In this document: piece by piece, positions 18,687 to 26,990 of the stretch | How the letters are laid out: each line of letters opens with the position of its first letter | Numbering within the stretch: the first letter of the stretch is position 1 | Translations under genes and position numbers: made by a program | Notes under the pieces: model-generated | Told to the model about the DNA's origin: nothing | The model's database searches: none | What the model saw: the letters and a program-made list of their open reading frames with translations, nothing else | Source: Treponema sp. | GTDB taxonomy: Bacteria > Spirochaetota > Spirochaetia > Treponematales > Treponemataceae | Direction: 5' to 3' | Assembly (NCBI GenBank): GCA_024697295.1 | Contig: JAILFZ010000133.1 | Coordinates: forward strand, 1-37,808 | Length of the DNA: 37,808 bases

Positions 18687-19381
18687 TAAACGTTACCTTT
18701 GTCGAATCTGTATCCCATGCCGAATACGGTTTTGATGTATTTTGGAGAAGAAGGGTTTTCTTCAATCTTTTTTCTTAGTCGCTGAACGTATACTGCAACT
18801 GCGGTAATGTCACCGAACTGGGCTTTCCATACTTCGTGATAGATTTTTTCCGGTCCAAGAGTTTCTCCTTCGTGAGAAATGAGGAATTCAAGAACTTCGT
18901 ATTCTTTAGTTGAAAGAGGAATTTTTTCCGGCCCCTTTTTGAGGACACAGCTGTTCAAAAGAACAGTGTATGGACCGAATTCGTATGAAGCTTCTGCGGC
19001 TGCAGTAACCTTTGCCTGACGGCGGATAATGGCTTCTACGCGGCTTACCAGTACCTTCGGTGAATATGGCTTTGTTACGAATTCATCGGCACCGATTCCA
19101 AGACCTTCGATGATGTCTTCATCGGCATCTCGGGCTGAAACAATAATTACCGGAAGTGACGAATTGTATTCGCGGCGGAATTTCTTAAGGAATTCAAAAC
19201 CGCTCATTCCAGGAAGATTTAGATCAAGGATGATAAGGTTTGGCATTTGTTTTGCCAGGTGATCAAAGGCCTCTTCTGCAGAACCAACGGTGTCAACACT
19301 CATTCCGGCTTTTGTTAAGTAGATCGATGCAAGATCTGCCATTTCCTTAACGTCTTCGATAATTAATATTTTCAAATTCAT
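18686..19381 (-). CDS. OmpR-family response regulator
   Basis: Receiver (IILDLNLPGMSG, VTKPYSPKVL) plus winged-helix output (LSTKEYEVLEFLISHEGETL...VYVQRLRKKIEENPSSPKYIKTVFGMGYRF). Confidence 0.95.
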   Translation of the reverse strand: MNLKILIIEDVKEMADLASIYLTKAGMSVDTVGSAEEAFDHLAKQMPNLIILDLNLPGMSGFEFLKKFRREYNSSLPVIIVSARDADEDIIEGLGIGADEFVTKPYSPKVLVSRVEAIIRRQAKVTAAAEASYEFGPYTVLLNSCVLKKGPEKIPLSTKEYEVLEFLISHEGETLGPEKIYHEVWKAQFGDITAVAVYVQRLRKKIEENPSSPKYIKTVFGMGYRFDKGNV

Positions 19382-19406
19382 ATAAAACCCTTTTTATAAA
19401 AATTCT

Positions 19407-19435
19407 TTTATAATTTAAGAATAACACAGTTGTAA
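19407..19435 (-). promoter_or_regulatory. Candidate sigma-70 promoter for the response-regulator/kinase operon
   Basis: Minus strand TTACAA-N17-TATAAA, AAGGG RBS before ATG 19381. Confidence 0.55.
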
Positions 19436-19485
19436 TTCAAAAAGCAAGTTTTTTATAACAATTTTTTTTTGTTTTGAATTTTTTG

Positions 19486-19494
19486 TGCTATAAT
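19486..19494 (+). promoter_or_regulatory. Candidate extended -10 promoter element upstream of flbD
   Basis: TGCTATAAT. Confidence 0.45.
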
Positions 19495-19523
19495 TTATTA
19501 CAGGACAAAGAATTTAATGAATT

Positions 19524-19552
19524 TTGACAATTTTTCAGAAATTTATTAAAAT
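19524..19552 (+). promoter_or_regulatory. Candidate sigma-70 promoter upstream of flbD
   Basis: TTGACA-N17-TAAAAT. Confidence 0.6.
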
Positions 19553-19581
19553 TTGTTATGAATTTAGCCATTTATCGTCTT

Positions 19582-19608
19582 TAAAATGAAAATTCTACTT
19601 GACGATAA
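19582..19608 (+). promoter_or_regulatory. Candidate sigma-28 promoter upstream of flbD
   Basis: TAAA-N15-GACGATAA, 11/12 identity to TAAA-N15-GCCGATAA. Confidence 0.6.
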
Positions 19609-19633
19609 ACGAATTAGAGGGGAAAATAAATAG

Positions 19634-19831
19634 ATGATTTCAGTTACTCGGTTGGATGGGAAGAAGTACTGGATAAATCCTCATATGATAGAAAGTATGG
19701 ACAAGAATCCGGATCTTACTATTACTTTCCTTTCCGGTAAAAAAGTTGTTGTTAAAGATGATGTTGATGAATTGATTCAGCGCATAATCTCTTACCGCAA
19801 ACAACTTGAAATCACTAAACAGGAATTATAA
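19634..19831 (+). CDS. flbD: Flagellar protein FlbD
   Basis: MISVTRLDGKKYWINPHMIESMDKNPDLTITFLSGKKVVVKDDVDELIQRI; followed by motA; RBS GAGGGG. Confidence 0.93.
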   Translation: MISVTRLDGKKYWINPHMIESMDKNPDLTITFLSGKKVVVKDDVDELIQRIISYRKQLEITKQEL

Positions 19832-19866
19832 TTAAAAAAGCTGGGTGGGTTTAAGGAGAAGCTTTT

Positions 19867-20649
19867 ATGGATATCGCGAGTATAATCGGTATGGTCGGCG
19901 GTGCCGCCGTTATCTTTCTTGGTGTATTTACGTCCGGTGGTTCGCTGGGCGGTATTATCGATATTCCTTCGGTTTTCGTAACAATCGGAGGTTCTTACGC
20001 TGCATTGTTCCTTGTAGCGCCTTTAAAACAGGCCCTTGGTCTGTGGGGTATTCTGGCGCGCGTCTTTAAAACCTACAATTATGGTGAACAGAATCTGATT
20101 CAAAACATGGTAGCCCTTTCCGAAAAGGCCCGCCGCGAAGGTATTCTTGCCCTTGAAGAAGGTCTTGATGATCTGGACAGTCCTTTTATGAAAGAAGGGC
20201 TTCGTCTTGTAGTCGACGGTACAGACGGTAACGTAATCCGTGCGATTATGGAAAACGAAATGAGCATGACTGAATCCCGCCATATGAGCTGGATCAACGT
20301 AGTTAACCAGTGGGCCGGTTTTGGTCCTGGTTTCGGTATGATGGGTACTGTAATCGGTCTTATCGGTATGTTGAACAACCTGGAAGATAAATCTTCCCTC
20401 GGTCCTAACATGGCCGTTGCCTTGATTACAACCTTGTACGGTTCCATGCTTGCCAACTGGATTTTTGGTCCTATGGCACAAAAACTTATCGCGCAAAACT
20501 CACAGGAAATTTCTTCTATGGAAATGGTTCTGGAAGGGGTGCTTTCCATTCAGGCCGGTGATAACCCTCGTATTCTTGCTATGAAGCTCCTGACTTATCT
20601 TGATCCTAAGACAAGAAAGGTTATTGAAGCAGACGTTCTTAAGGATTAG
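19867..20649 (+). CDS. motA: Flagellar motor stator protein MotA
   Basis: [48 protein letters not shown]... and [14 protein letters not shown]...[17 protein letters not shown]. Confidence 0.96.
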   Translation: MDIASIIGMVGGAAVIFLGVFTSGGSLGGIIDIPSVFVTIGGSYAALFLVAPLKQALGLWGILARVFKTYNYGEQNLIQNMVALSEKARREGILALEEGLDDLDSPFMKEGLRLVVDGTDGNVIRAIMENEMSMTESRHMSWINVVNQWAGFGPGFGMMGTVIGLIGMLNNLEDKSSLGPNMAVALITTLYGSMLANWIFGPMAQKLIAQNSQEISSMEMVLEGVLSIQAGDNPRILAMKLLTYLDPKTRKVIEADVLKD

Positions 20650-20651
20650 TG

Positions 20652-21392
20652 ATGGCTAAGAAAGAGAAAAAGGAACCTGAGAAACCGTCAACCGCCTGGC
20701 AGGGCACCTATGGTGATATGATCACCCTCATGCTCTGCTTCTTCGTAATGTTGTACGATCCTTCAGAAGTTGATATTACTCAGCTTGCACAGATGCAGGC
20801 TTCCATAGCAGTTCAGACTGATTCTATGGAAAACCCGACTACAACCGGAGGTATGTCTCTGACTGCCGGCCGTCTTGCCGACCTTGGTAACACCATCAAC
20901 AGCCTTCCGTCGGTAGAAAAGGGAAAATCACTCGGTCTCGCAAAGAAAAAGGCCATTTCTCTTTTTGCACCTGAAATTCACTCTGCAAAAATCACTGTTT
21001 CAAGCGACGAACGAGGAATCGTAATTACCCTCGCTTCTGATGCATTCTTTGAACAGGGAAGTGCAGACTTAAATATTGAAGAAACCCGTGATGTTCTCCT
21101 GAAGCTTTCCAAATTCTTCCAGGAAGAAGGAATAAAGGACAGACGCTTCAGAATCGAAGGTCACACAGACAGTACCCCAGTTAGTAATGATCAATACCCG
21201 TCAAACTGGGAACTATCTGCTGCTCGTGCTGTAAATACACTTCATTATCTTGCTGATTTTGGAGTTGATGAAAAACGTTTTTCGGTTGCAGGTTATGCTG
21301 ACACCAGGCCGGTTTTTTCCAACGAGACCCGCGAAGGCCAGGCTTATAACAGGCGCGTAGACATTATAATTCTTGATGAAGGGCATTTTTAA
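20652..21392 (+). CDS. motB: Flagellar motor stator protein MotB
   Basis: [19 protein letters not shown] with conserved Asp; OmpA-like [34 protein letters not shown]. Confidence 0.96.
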   Translation: MAKKEKKEPEKPSTAWQGTYGDMITLMLCFFVMLYDPSEVDITQLAQMQASIAVQTDSMENPTTTGGMSLTAGRLADLGNTINSLPSVEKGKSLGLAKKKAISLFAPEIHSAKITVSSDERGIVITLASDAFFEQGSADLNIEETRDVLLKLSKFFQEEGIKDRRFRIEGHTDSTPVSNDQYPSNWELSAARAVNTLHYLADFGVDEKRFSVAGYADTRPVFSNETREGQAYNRRVDIIILDEGHF

Positions 21393-21451
21393 TGATATTT
21401 TTTTAAGTTATTAAAAATGTATACCGATAATAAAAAAGAGGAGTTCTAAAA

Positions 21452-22015
21452 ATGGCAGACGATAACGATATCAACATTGACGATGACGCAACAGGCGGAG
21501 AAGACGTTGCAGCCGGTGCTTCTAAAAAGGGAAAAGGACTTGGCGGTCTTTTACCGGCACTTCTCAAATGGATTGCAATCGCACTCGCAGCTCTTATTTT
21601 TATTGTAACAGTTGTAATTATCACTATGAAAATTGCCGGAGGCAACCAGGCTCAGGCTGCAGCCGTTCCTGTTACTGAAGAATATTCTGCAAATAAAGAA
21701 ATTCTCGACTGGTACAGTTCATTGGGTTCAATCCGTACAAAGACAAGCGATGTAAACCCTTGTTCTGTTATTGTAGACGTTGTTCTTGGTTATAAAAAGG
21801 ACGACAAAGCTACTTCTACAGAAATTACACAGCGTACAGTTGAATTAAAAGACTTTTTGCGCCGTTATTTTACACAAAAGTCTTATGAAGAACTTAGACC
21901 TCAGAACGAAGAAGGTCTTCGTATCGAAATCCGTAATGCTATCAACGATTCAATCTTGAGCAGCACAAAGATTAAAGACGTAAGATTCATGCAGCTGGAT
22001 GTTATTCAGCAGTAG
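21452..22015 (+). CDS. fliL: Flagellar basal body-associated protein FliL
   Basis: Single TM after acidic N-terminus, FliL-like C-terminus (LRIEIRNAINDSILSSTKIKDVRFMQLDVIQ) and position motB-fliL-fliM. Confidence 0.88.
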   Translation: MADDNDINIDDDATGGEDVAAGASKKGKGLGGLLPALLKWIAIALAALIFIVTVVIITMKIAGGNQAQAAAVPVTEEYSANKEILDWYSSLGSIRTKTSDVNPCSVIVDVVLGYKKDDKATSTEITQRTVELKDFLRRYFTQKSYEELRPQNEEGLRIEIRNAINDSILSSTKIKDVRFMQLDVIQQ

Positions 22016-22042
22016 TCATAGAAAGGTAAGGTGGATTTAGAC

Positions 22043-23077
22043 ATGAACGAAGTTCTGTCACAGGATGAAATTGACCAGCTTCTCCAGGCAATCAGCTCGG
22101 GCGATACCGAGACTGATGACTTTAAGCCGGTTAGTGATACCCGTAAGATTAAGATTTATGACTTTAAACGTCCTGACAAGTTCTCAAAGGAACAGATTCG
22201 TACGGTTTCAATTATGCATGAAACCTTTGCGCGTCTTACTACAACTTCGCTCTCAGCCCAGTTGCGTTCCCTTGTTCACGTTCACGTTGCATCCGTTGAT
22301 CAGTTGACTTATGAGGAATTTATCCGTTCCATTCCAACTCCAACAACACTTGCCGTAATCAATATGGATCCTTTGAAAGGTAATGCCGTTCTCGAAATTG
22401 ACCCGGCAATTACATTCAGTATGATAGACCGTCTGTTTGGTGGTACAGGTCAGGGCGCAAAAGTCAGCCGTGATTTGACTGATATTGAACAGTCCGTAAT
22501 GGAAGGAATTATCGTTCGTATTCTTGCAAATATGCGCGAAGCATGGACTCAGGTAATCGACCTTAGGCCGCGTCTCGGTCAGATCGAAACAAACCCTCAG
22601 TTTGCGCAGATTGTTCCTCCTTCAGAAATGGTTGTCCTTGTAACTCTCGAAACTAAAGTAGGCGAAGAAGAGGGTATGATGAACTTCTGTATTCCATACC
22701 TCACAATTGAACCTATCATTTCTAAACTTTCGTCACAGTTCTGGTTCAGTTCTGTGCGCCGTTCTTCAACAACACAGTACCTTGGAACCCTCAAGGAAAA
22801 ACTTTCTGACGTTGATATGGACGTTGTTGCAGAAATCGGAACCATCAATCTGCCAATCCGCGATGTTCTTGCTTTGAGGGTTGGAGATGTTGTAAGGCTT
22901 TCTTCAGTTCGTGTAGGAGATCCTCTTACACTTAGTGTTGGAAATAAGAAAAAATTCATTTGTCAGCCTGGTGTGGTCGGCAAAAAAATGGCTGTTCAGG
23001 TAATTGGTAAACTTGAACAGACTGATACAGAAGATTTTGAAGAATTATCCGTAGAAGGAGATGAATCATATGAGTGA
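22043..23077 (+). CDS. fliM: Flagellar motor switch protein FliM
   Basis: MNEVLSQDEIDQLLQAISSG; DFKRPDKFSKEQIRTVSIMHETFARLTTTSLSAQLR; start ATG 22043 downstream of AAGGTGG. Confidence 0.97.
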   Translation: MNEVLSQDEIDQLLQAISSGDTETDDFKPVSDTRKIKIYDFKRPDKFSKEQIRTVSIMHETFARLTTTSLSAQLRSLVHVHVASVDQLTYEEFIRSIPTPTTLAVINMDPLKGNAVLEIDPAITFSMIDRLFGGTGQGAKVSRDLTDIEQSVMEGIIVRILANMREAWTQVIDLRPRLGQIETNPQFAQIVPPSEMVVLVTLETKVGEEEGMMNFCIPYLTIEPIISKLSSQFWFSSVRRSSTTQYLGTLKEKLSDVDMDVVAEIGTINLPIRDVLALRVGDVVRLSSVRVGDPLTLSVGNKKKFICQPGVVGKKMAVQVIGKLEQTDTEDFEELSVEGDESYE

Positions 23078-24248
23078 TGGTGCTATTTCTCAGGACGAAA
23101 TTGACGCATTGTTGTCCGGTGTAGACATGGGTGGAATTGGCGGTGCTTCCGCTGGTGCTCCCGTAAATATTAATACGACACTCCTCGCAAATTTTGCTGA
23201 AGGAATTAAGGGCGAACTTGTTTCTAAACTTAATTCTATGACAGGAAGCGAATTTGCTGCCGGAACACCAACTGCAGAAACTCTTGACCGTGATCAGCTT
23301 TTGGCAAAACTTCCAGAAATGGTAGTAGCTGTTATGGCTGACTTTTCCACCGGCCTTAAGGGAGACCACCTGTTCATTCTTTCTCCGGAATTCAGCCAGA
23401 AACTTACCGGTTTGATTAATAAAGAAGAACAGGCTGAGCTTGATGATATGGCTCTCTCTGTTATTTCTGAAGTTGTTTCTAATCATACCGGAACTGAAAT
23501 CAACGAACTTTCTAAAGACGGAAAACTTCCGGGACTTGCAACAAATCCTCCGGAAGCAGTTCACGTTCCAAAGGCAATGGTTCGTATACCGCAAAGTACA
23601 TTTGTATTGTTTACATATTCATTCACCCTTGATGATCAGAATTATGAATTGTGGGAAGCTGTTTCAGGTGATGTTGCACAGGGAATGGTAAGCGCTCTCG
23701 GCGGCGGTGCTCCTGCTGCTGCTGATACAGGCGGTACCCTTAATGCGGCTGATCTTGGAAACCTTATGGGTAACGTTCAGCCGATGATGGGTCAGATGGG
23801 CGGAATGCAGCAGCCTATGATGGGCCAGATGGGCGCCCAGATGGGTGGAATGCAGATGCAGCAGCCTATGATGGGTCAGATGGGCGGTATGCAGCAGCCA
23901 ATGATGGGTCAGGTAATGGGAATGAATGTTCCTAACGTACAGTCTATCCAGTATCCGAACCTTATGGGAGGTTCCGCAGCTCCTGAACAGGGAAACATCG
24001 GTCTTATCATGGACGTATTCATGGAAATGACCGTAGAACTTGGTCGTACCAAAAAACAGATCAAGGAAATCCTTGGTATGGGTGAAGGTACAATTATCGA
24101 GCTTGATAAGCTTGCCGGTGAACCTGTTGACATTCTGGTTAACCATAAACCTATTGCAAAGGGAGAAGTTGTAGTCATTGACGAAAACTTTGGTGTTCGT
24201 GTTACAGAAATCCTTTCTCCAATGGAAAGAGTTTCAGACTTGCACTAA
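23070..24248 (+). CDS. fliY: Flagellar motor switch phosphatase/switch protein FliY (CheC-like + FliN SpoA domain)
   Basis: MSDGAISQDEIDALLSG; CheC-like middle; C-terminal VELGRTKKQIKEILGMGEGTIIELDKLAGEPVDILVNHKPIAKGEVVVIDENFGVRVTEI. Confidence 0.95.
   Translation: MSDGAISQDEIDALLSGVDMGGIGGASAGAPVNINTTLLANFAEGIKGELVSKLNSMTGSEFAAGTPTAETLDRDQLLAKLPEMVVAVMADFSTGLKGDHLFILSPEFSQKLTGLINKEEQAELDDMALSVISEVVSNHTGTEINELSKDGKLPGLATNPPEAVHVPKAMVRIPQSTFVLFTYSFTLDDQNYELWEAVSGDVAQGMVSALGGGAPAAADTGGTLNAADLGNLMGNVQPMMGQMGGMQQPMMGQMGAQMGGMQMQQPMMGQMGGMQQPMMGQVMGMNVPNVQSIQYPNLMGGSAAPEQGNIGLIMDVFMEMTVELGRTKKQIKEILGMGEGTIIELDKLAGEPVDILVNHKPIAKGEVVVIDENFGVRVTEILSPMERVSDLH
23778..23927 (+). repeat. In-frame tandem repeat (33-bp unit, four copies, one expanded to 51 bp) encoding QPMMGQMGGMQ in FliY
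   Basis: Translation QPMMGQMGGMQ|QPMMGQMGAQMGGMQMQ|QPMMGQMGGMQ|QPMMGQVMGMN. Confidence 0.9.
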
Positions 24249-24257
24249 TTATTATAA

Positions 24258-24289
24258 AGGCTGTCTTTTCAGACAGCCTGGTCTTTTTT
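24258..24289 (+). terminator. Putative Rho-independent terminator after fliY
   Basis: AGGCTGTCT-TTTC-AGACAGCCT perfect 9-bp stem, then GGTC and TTTTTT. Confidence 0.75.
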
Positions 24290-24314
24290 ATAAAGAGGGG
24301 ACTTTATAAAAAAG
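24283..24314 (+). promoter_or_regulatory. Perfect 13-bp inverted repeat overlapping the U-tract of the terminator
   Basis: CTTTTTTATAAAG-AGGGGA-CTTTATAAAAAAG. Confidence 0.7.
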
Positions 24315-24338
24315 CTCAAATACTTACCGGGTGGGAAA

Positions 24339-25004
24339 ATGAAAACATTCAATTTTAAAAGGCTTTTTGTCCTTGCTTTTCTTTTAACTTTTACTTTTAA
24401 TTTACATTCGCAAAATCAAGATTCTAAACAAAACACGGCTAAACAGGAGATAACTCAAAGTTCTTCCGTAGGTTTTGATATTTCTCAGGATCCTTCAACA
24501 ATTCAACTCACAAACAATTCTAACGCCGTAGATCCCCGTACTCAGGAAACACCTTCTACTGCATGGCTATTGATCAAGATGATTTTTGCCCTTGCAGTTG
24601 TTGCAGGAATTGCATACCTGGTTATCCGCATGCTCAAAAAGAACATGAAAACTGCAAACGACAATGATCCTTTTTTACGGAAGGTCAGCAGTATTGCACT
24701 TGGTCAGGGTAAATCAGTTCAAATTGTAACAATCCAGGATAATGCTTATGTCCTTGGGGTCACTGATTCAAATATTACTCTGTTGGGAACTCTTGACGAC
24801 AAGCAGCTTATCAATGCGATGAACGTTTACAACGACAGAAACGAAAATGTAAGCAAACCCCGTTCTTTTGCCGAGGTTCTTGAAATGTTTATGGCTCCGA
24901 TACGCGGCAACAAAGCTCCTGACGTTTATGGAAATGCGGCAGAAAATGTTGCTGAGTCACTCAAAAAACAGAGTGAACGTCTCAATCAGGATAATAATCA
25001 ATAA
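24339..25004 (+). CDS. fliO: Flagellar biosynthetic protein FliO/FliZ family
   Basis: Signal-peptide-like N-terminus, single TM (AWLLIKMIFALAVVAGIAYLVIRML), DPFLRKVSSIALGQGKSVQIVTIQDNAYVLGVTDSNITLL; between fliY and fliP. Confidence 0.85.
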   Translation: MKTFNFKRLFVLAFLLTFTFNLHSQNQDSKQNTAKQEITQSSSVGFDISQDPSTIQLTNNSNAVDPRTQETPSTAWLLIKMIFALAVVAGIAYLVIRMLKKNMKTANDNDPFLRKVSSIALGQGKSVQIVTIQDNAYVLGVTDSNITLLGTLDDKQLINAMNVYNDRNENVSKPRSFAEVLEMFMAPIRGNKAPDVYGNAAENVAESLKKQSERLNQDNNQ

Positions 25005-25013
25005 GGAAGATGT

Positions 25014-25874
25014 ATGTTTAAGAAAGGCTTTGATTTTTTTAAAAATAAATATCTTTCCAAACTGGTGATTTTTACAATTCTGGTATTTTTAAGTATCTTT
25101 CCGGTAGCATCCCAGTCGTCACAAAACCAGAATTTTCCCCAGGGCTCCGTACAGGGAACGACACAGATGAATCCGAATGTCCGCGGTCTTAATATCCCGA
25201 ACGTAGATATTTCAATTACTCAGCCGAGAAACGGTCAGCAGATGGCCTTTTCTTTACAGGTTCTTCTCCTTCTCACAGTTCTTTCTCTTGCGCCGAGTCT
25301 TTTGATTTTAATGACCTGTTTTTTGAGGTTCAGCATAGTTTTAGATTTTATAAAGCGTGCTTTGTCTTTGCAGCAGGTTCCTCCGACTTCCGTATTGAAC
25401 GGAATTGCGCTGTTTATGACACTTTTTGTGATGTGGCCGGTATTCCAGCAGATTTATTCAAATTCCTTCAAGCCGATGAGTGAAGGGACTGCCACACTCG
25501 AACAGGCATACTCACAGGCAGAAAAACCTCTTAAAATGTTTATGTATTCCCAGATGATGAATGATACGACTTACATCGACACTTTTATGACCATGGCAAA
25601 ACTGGACACTCCTAAGACTTTGGATGATGTTCCCATGTATGTTATGATTCCATCCTACATCCTGCATGAACTTACTGTTGCTTTTAAAATCGGTGTAATT
25701 CTTTATATTCCGTTCATTGTAATCGATATGGTTGTTGCAAGCATCCTCATGAGTATGGGTATGATGATGCTTCCTCCGGTACAGATTTCAATGCCGTTCA
25801 AGCTCATGCTTTTTGTACTTGTAGACGGATGGGGATTATTAACACAGCAGCTGTTTATTTCTGTAATTAAATAA
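25014..25874 (+). CDS. fliP: Flagellar export protein FliP
   Basis: LLTVLSLAPSLLILMTCFLRFSIVLDFIKRALSLQQVPPTSVLNGIALFMTLFVM; MMMLPPVQISMPFKLMLFVLVDGW. Confidence 0.97.
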   Translation: MFKKGFDFFKNKYLSKLVIFTILVFLSIFPVASQSSQNQNFPQGSVQGTTQMNPNVRGLNIPNVDISITQPRNGQQMAFSLQVLLLLTVLSLAPSLLILMTCFLRFSIVLDFIKRALSLQQVPPTSVLNGIALFMTLFVMWPVFQQIYSNSFKPMSEGTATLEQAYSQAEKPLKMFMYSQMMNDTTYIDTFMTMAKLDTPKTLDDVPMYVMIPSYILHELTVAFKIGVILYIPFIVIDMVVASILMSMGMMMLPPVQISMPFKLMLFVLVDGWGLLTQQLFISVIK

Positions 25875-25902
25875 AATTGAATTCAAAAGCGGGAGGTAAA
25901 AA

Positions 25903-26172
25903 ATGAGTATTGGTTATCTGGTTACTTTAATGCGTGGTGCTGTTTTTCAGGTTTTTGTATTGTGCGCTCCTATTCTCGGGGCAGCCCTGATCATCGGTCT
26001 TATAGTTGCCATATTTCAGGCAACAACATCCATTCAGGAACAGACCCTTACGTTTTTACCTAAACTTCTTGTAATTCTCGGAATGCTTGCCTTGCTTTCA
26101 TCGTGGATGTTTGCAATGATGCGCGGCTATACATTCAATTTATTCAGTATAATTCCGAGTCTGGCGGATTAG
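25903..26172 (+). CDS. fliQ: Flagellar export protein FliQ
   Basis: 89 aa, two TMs, IGLIVAIFQATTSIQEQTLTFLPKLL. Confidence 0.96.
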   Translation: MSIGYLVTLMRGAVFQVFVLCAPILGAALIIGLIVAIFQATTSIQEQTLTFLPKLLVILGMLALLSSWMFAMMRGYTFNLFSIIPSLAD

Positions 26173-26180
26173 GATAAGCC

Positions 26181-26990
26181 ATGCTGGAGACTCTTGTGTT
26201 AAGGGCCCCGTTTTATTTACTTGTTGCGGGGCGATGCTTTGCTTTACTTTTAACGCTTCCTCTTTTTTCCATGCGGACCGTTCCACGCATTGCTAAAGTT
26301 GCCCTTGCAGGTTACATGGCTTTTTTGATTTATCCTCAGGTCGATTTTGTTTCCTATCAGCCCTACATGACGAGTGAAGGTGTGTTCAACTTGAATTATC
26401 TTCTTCTTCTTTCAGGCGAAGTTTTAATCGGAATAATTACCGGATTTTATGTAAACATCATATTTACGGCCTTCAGTACTGCAGGTCAGTTTTTTGCATT
26501 TCAGATGGGCTTCAGTGCGTCTGAAGTCTACGACTCTTTGAGTCAGGTAGAAAACCCTTTGATGGGACAGTTTTTTAACCTTATTGCATTGCTTTTATTT
26601 TTGCAGAATCACTGGGCTCAGATTTTGTTCAGTGGCGGATTGACTTCGAGCTTTACTACGATGAATTCGATGCTTTTTTTGATGGACGGGGCCCGGGAGC
26701 ATTTAATGAGTTTTATGCTTTCGTCCTTAACAAAATTATTTGCCGACGCCTTTATCATTGCACTTCCGATTATGGGAACGCTTTTTCTTATTTCTGTAAC
26801 AATGGGAATTCTGTCTAAGGCCGCTCCTCAGATGAACCTTCTTTCTGAAGGTTTCCCTATCATGATACTGCTTTCATTCTTTATAATTTCATCGCTGATT
26901 CAGGTTTTGTGCGACTTCTTTATCCGCTCTTTCGGAACCGGCTTTATAAATTTGCAGTCCCTCTTTGCGTTTTTCAGGGGAGGTCAATAA
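26181..26990 (+). CDS. fliR: Flagellar export protein FliR
   Basis: Multi-TM protein, FFAFQMGFSASEVYDSLSQVENPLMGQFFNL, position. Confidence 0.94.
   Translation: MLETLVLRAPFYLLVAGRCFALLLTLPLFSMRTVPRIAKVALAGYMAFLIYPQVDFVSYQPYMTSEGVFNLNYLLLLSGEVLIGIITGFYVNIIFTAFSTAGQFFAFQMGFSASEVYDSLSQVENPLMGQFFNLIALLLFLQNHWAQILFSGGLTSSFTTMNSMLFLMDGAREHLMSFMLSSLTKLFADAFIIALPIMGTLFLISVTMGILSKAAPQMNLLSEGFPIMILLSFFIISSLIQVLCDFFIRSFGTGFINLQSLFAFFRGGQ

Noticed and set aside
19599-19627. TTGACG followed 17 nt later by GAAAAT just upstream of flbD
   Set aside because: Weak -10 that overlaps the RBS; would give an essentially leaderless flbD although a good SD is present.
20023-20549. Overlapping minus-strand ORFs of 157 and 149 aa inside motA
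   Set aside because: Antisense shadows of conserved motA codons.
23664-24146. His-rich minus-strand ORF of 160 aa (HHRLLHSAHLTHHRL...)
   Set aside because: It is the antisense reading of the fliY QPMMGQMGGM repeat; no RBS or family signature; fliY is clearly the real gene.
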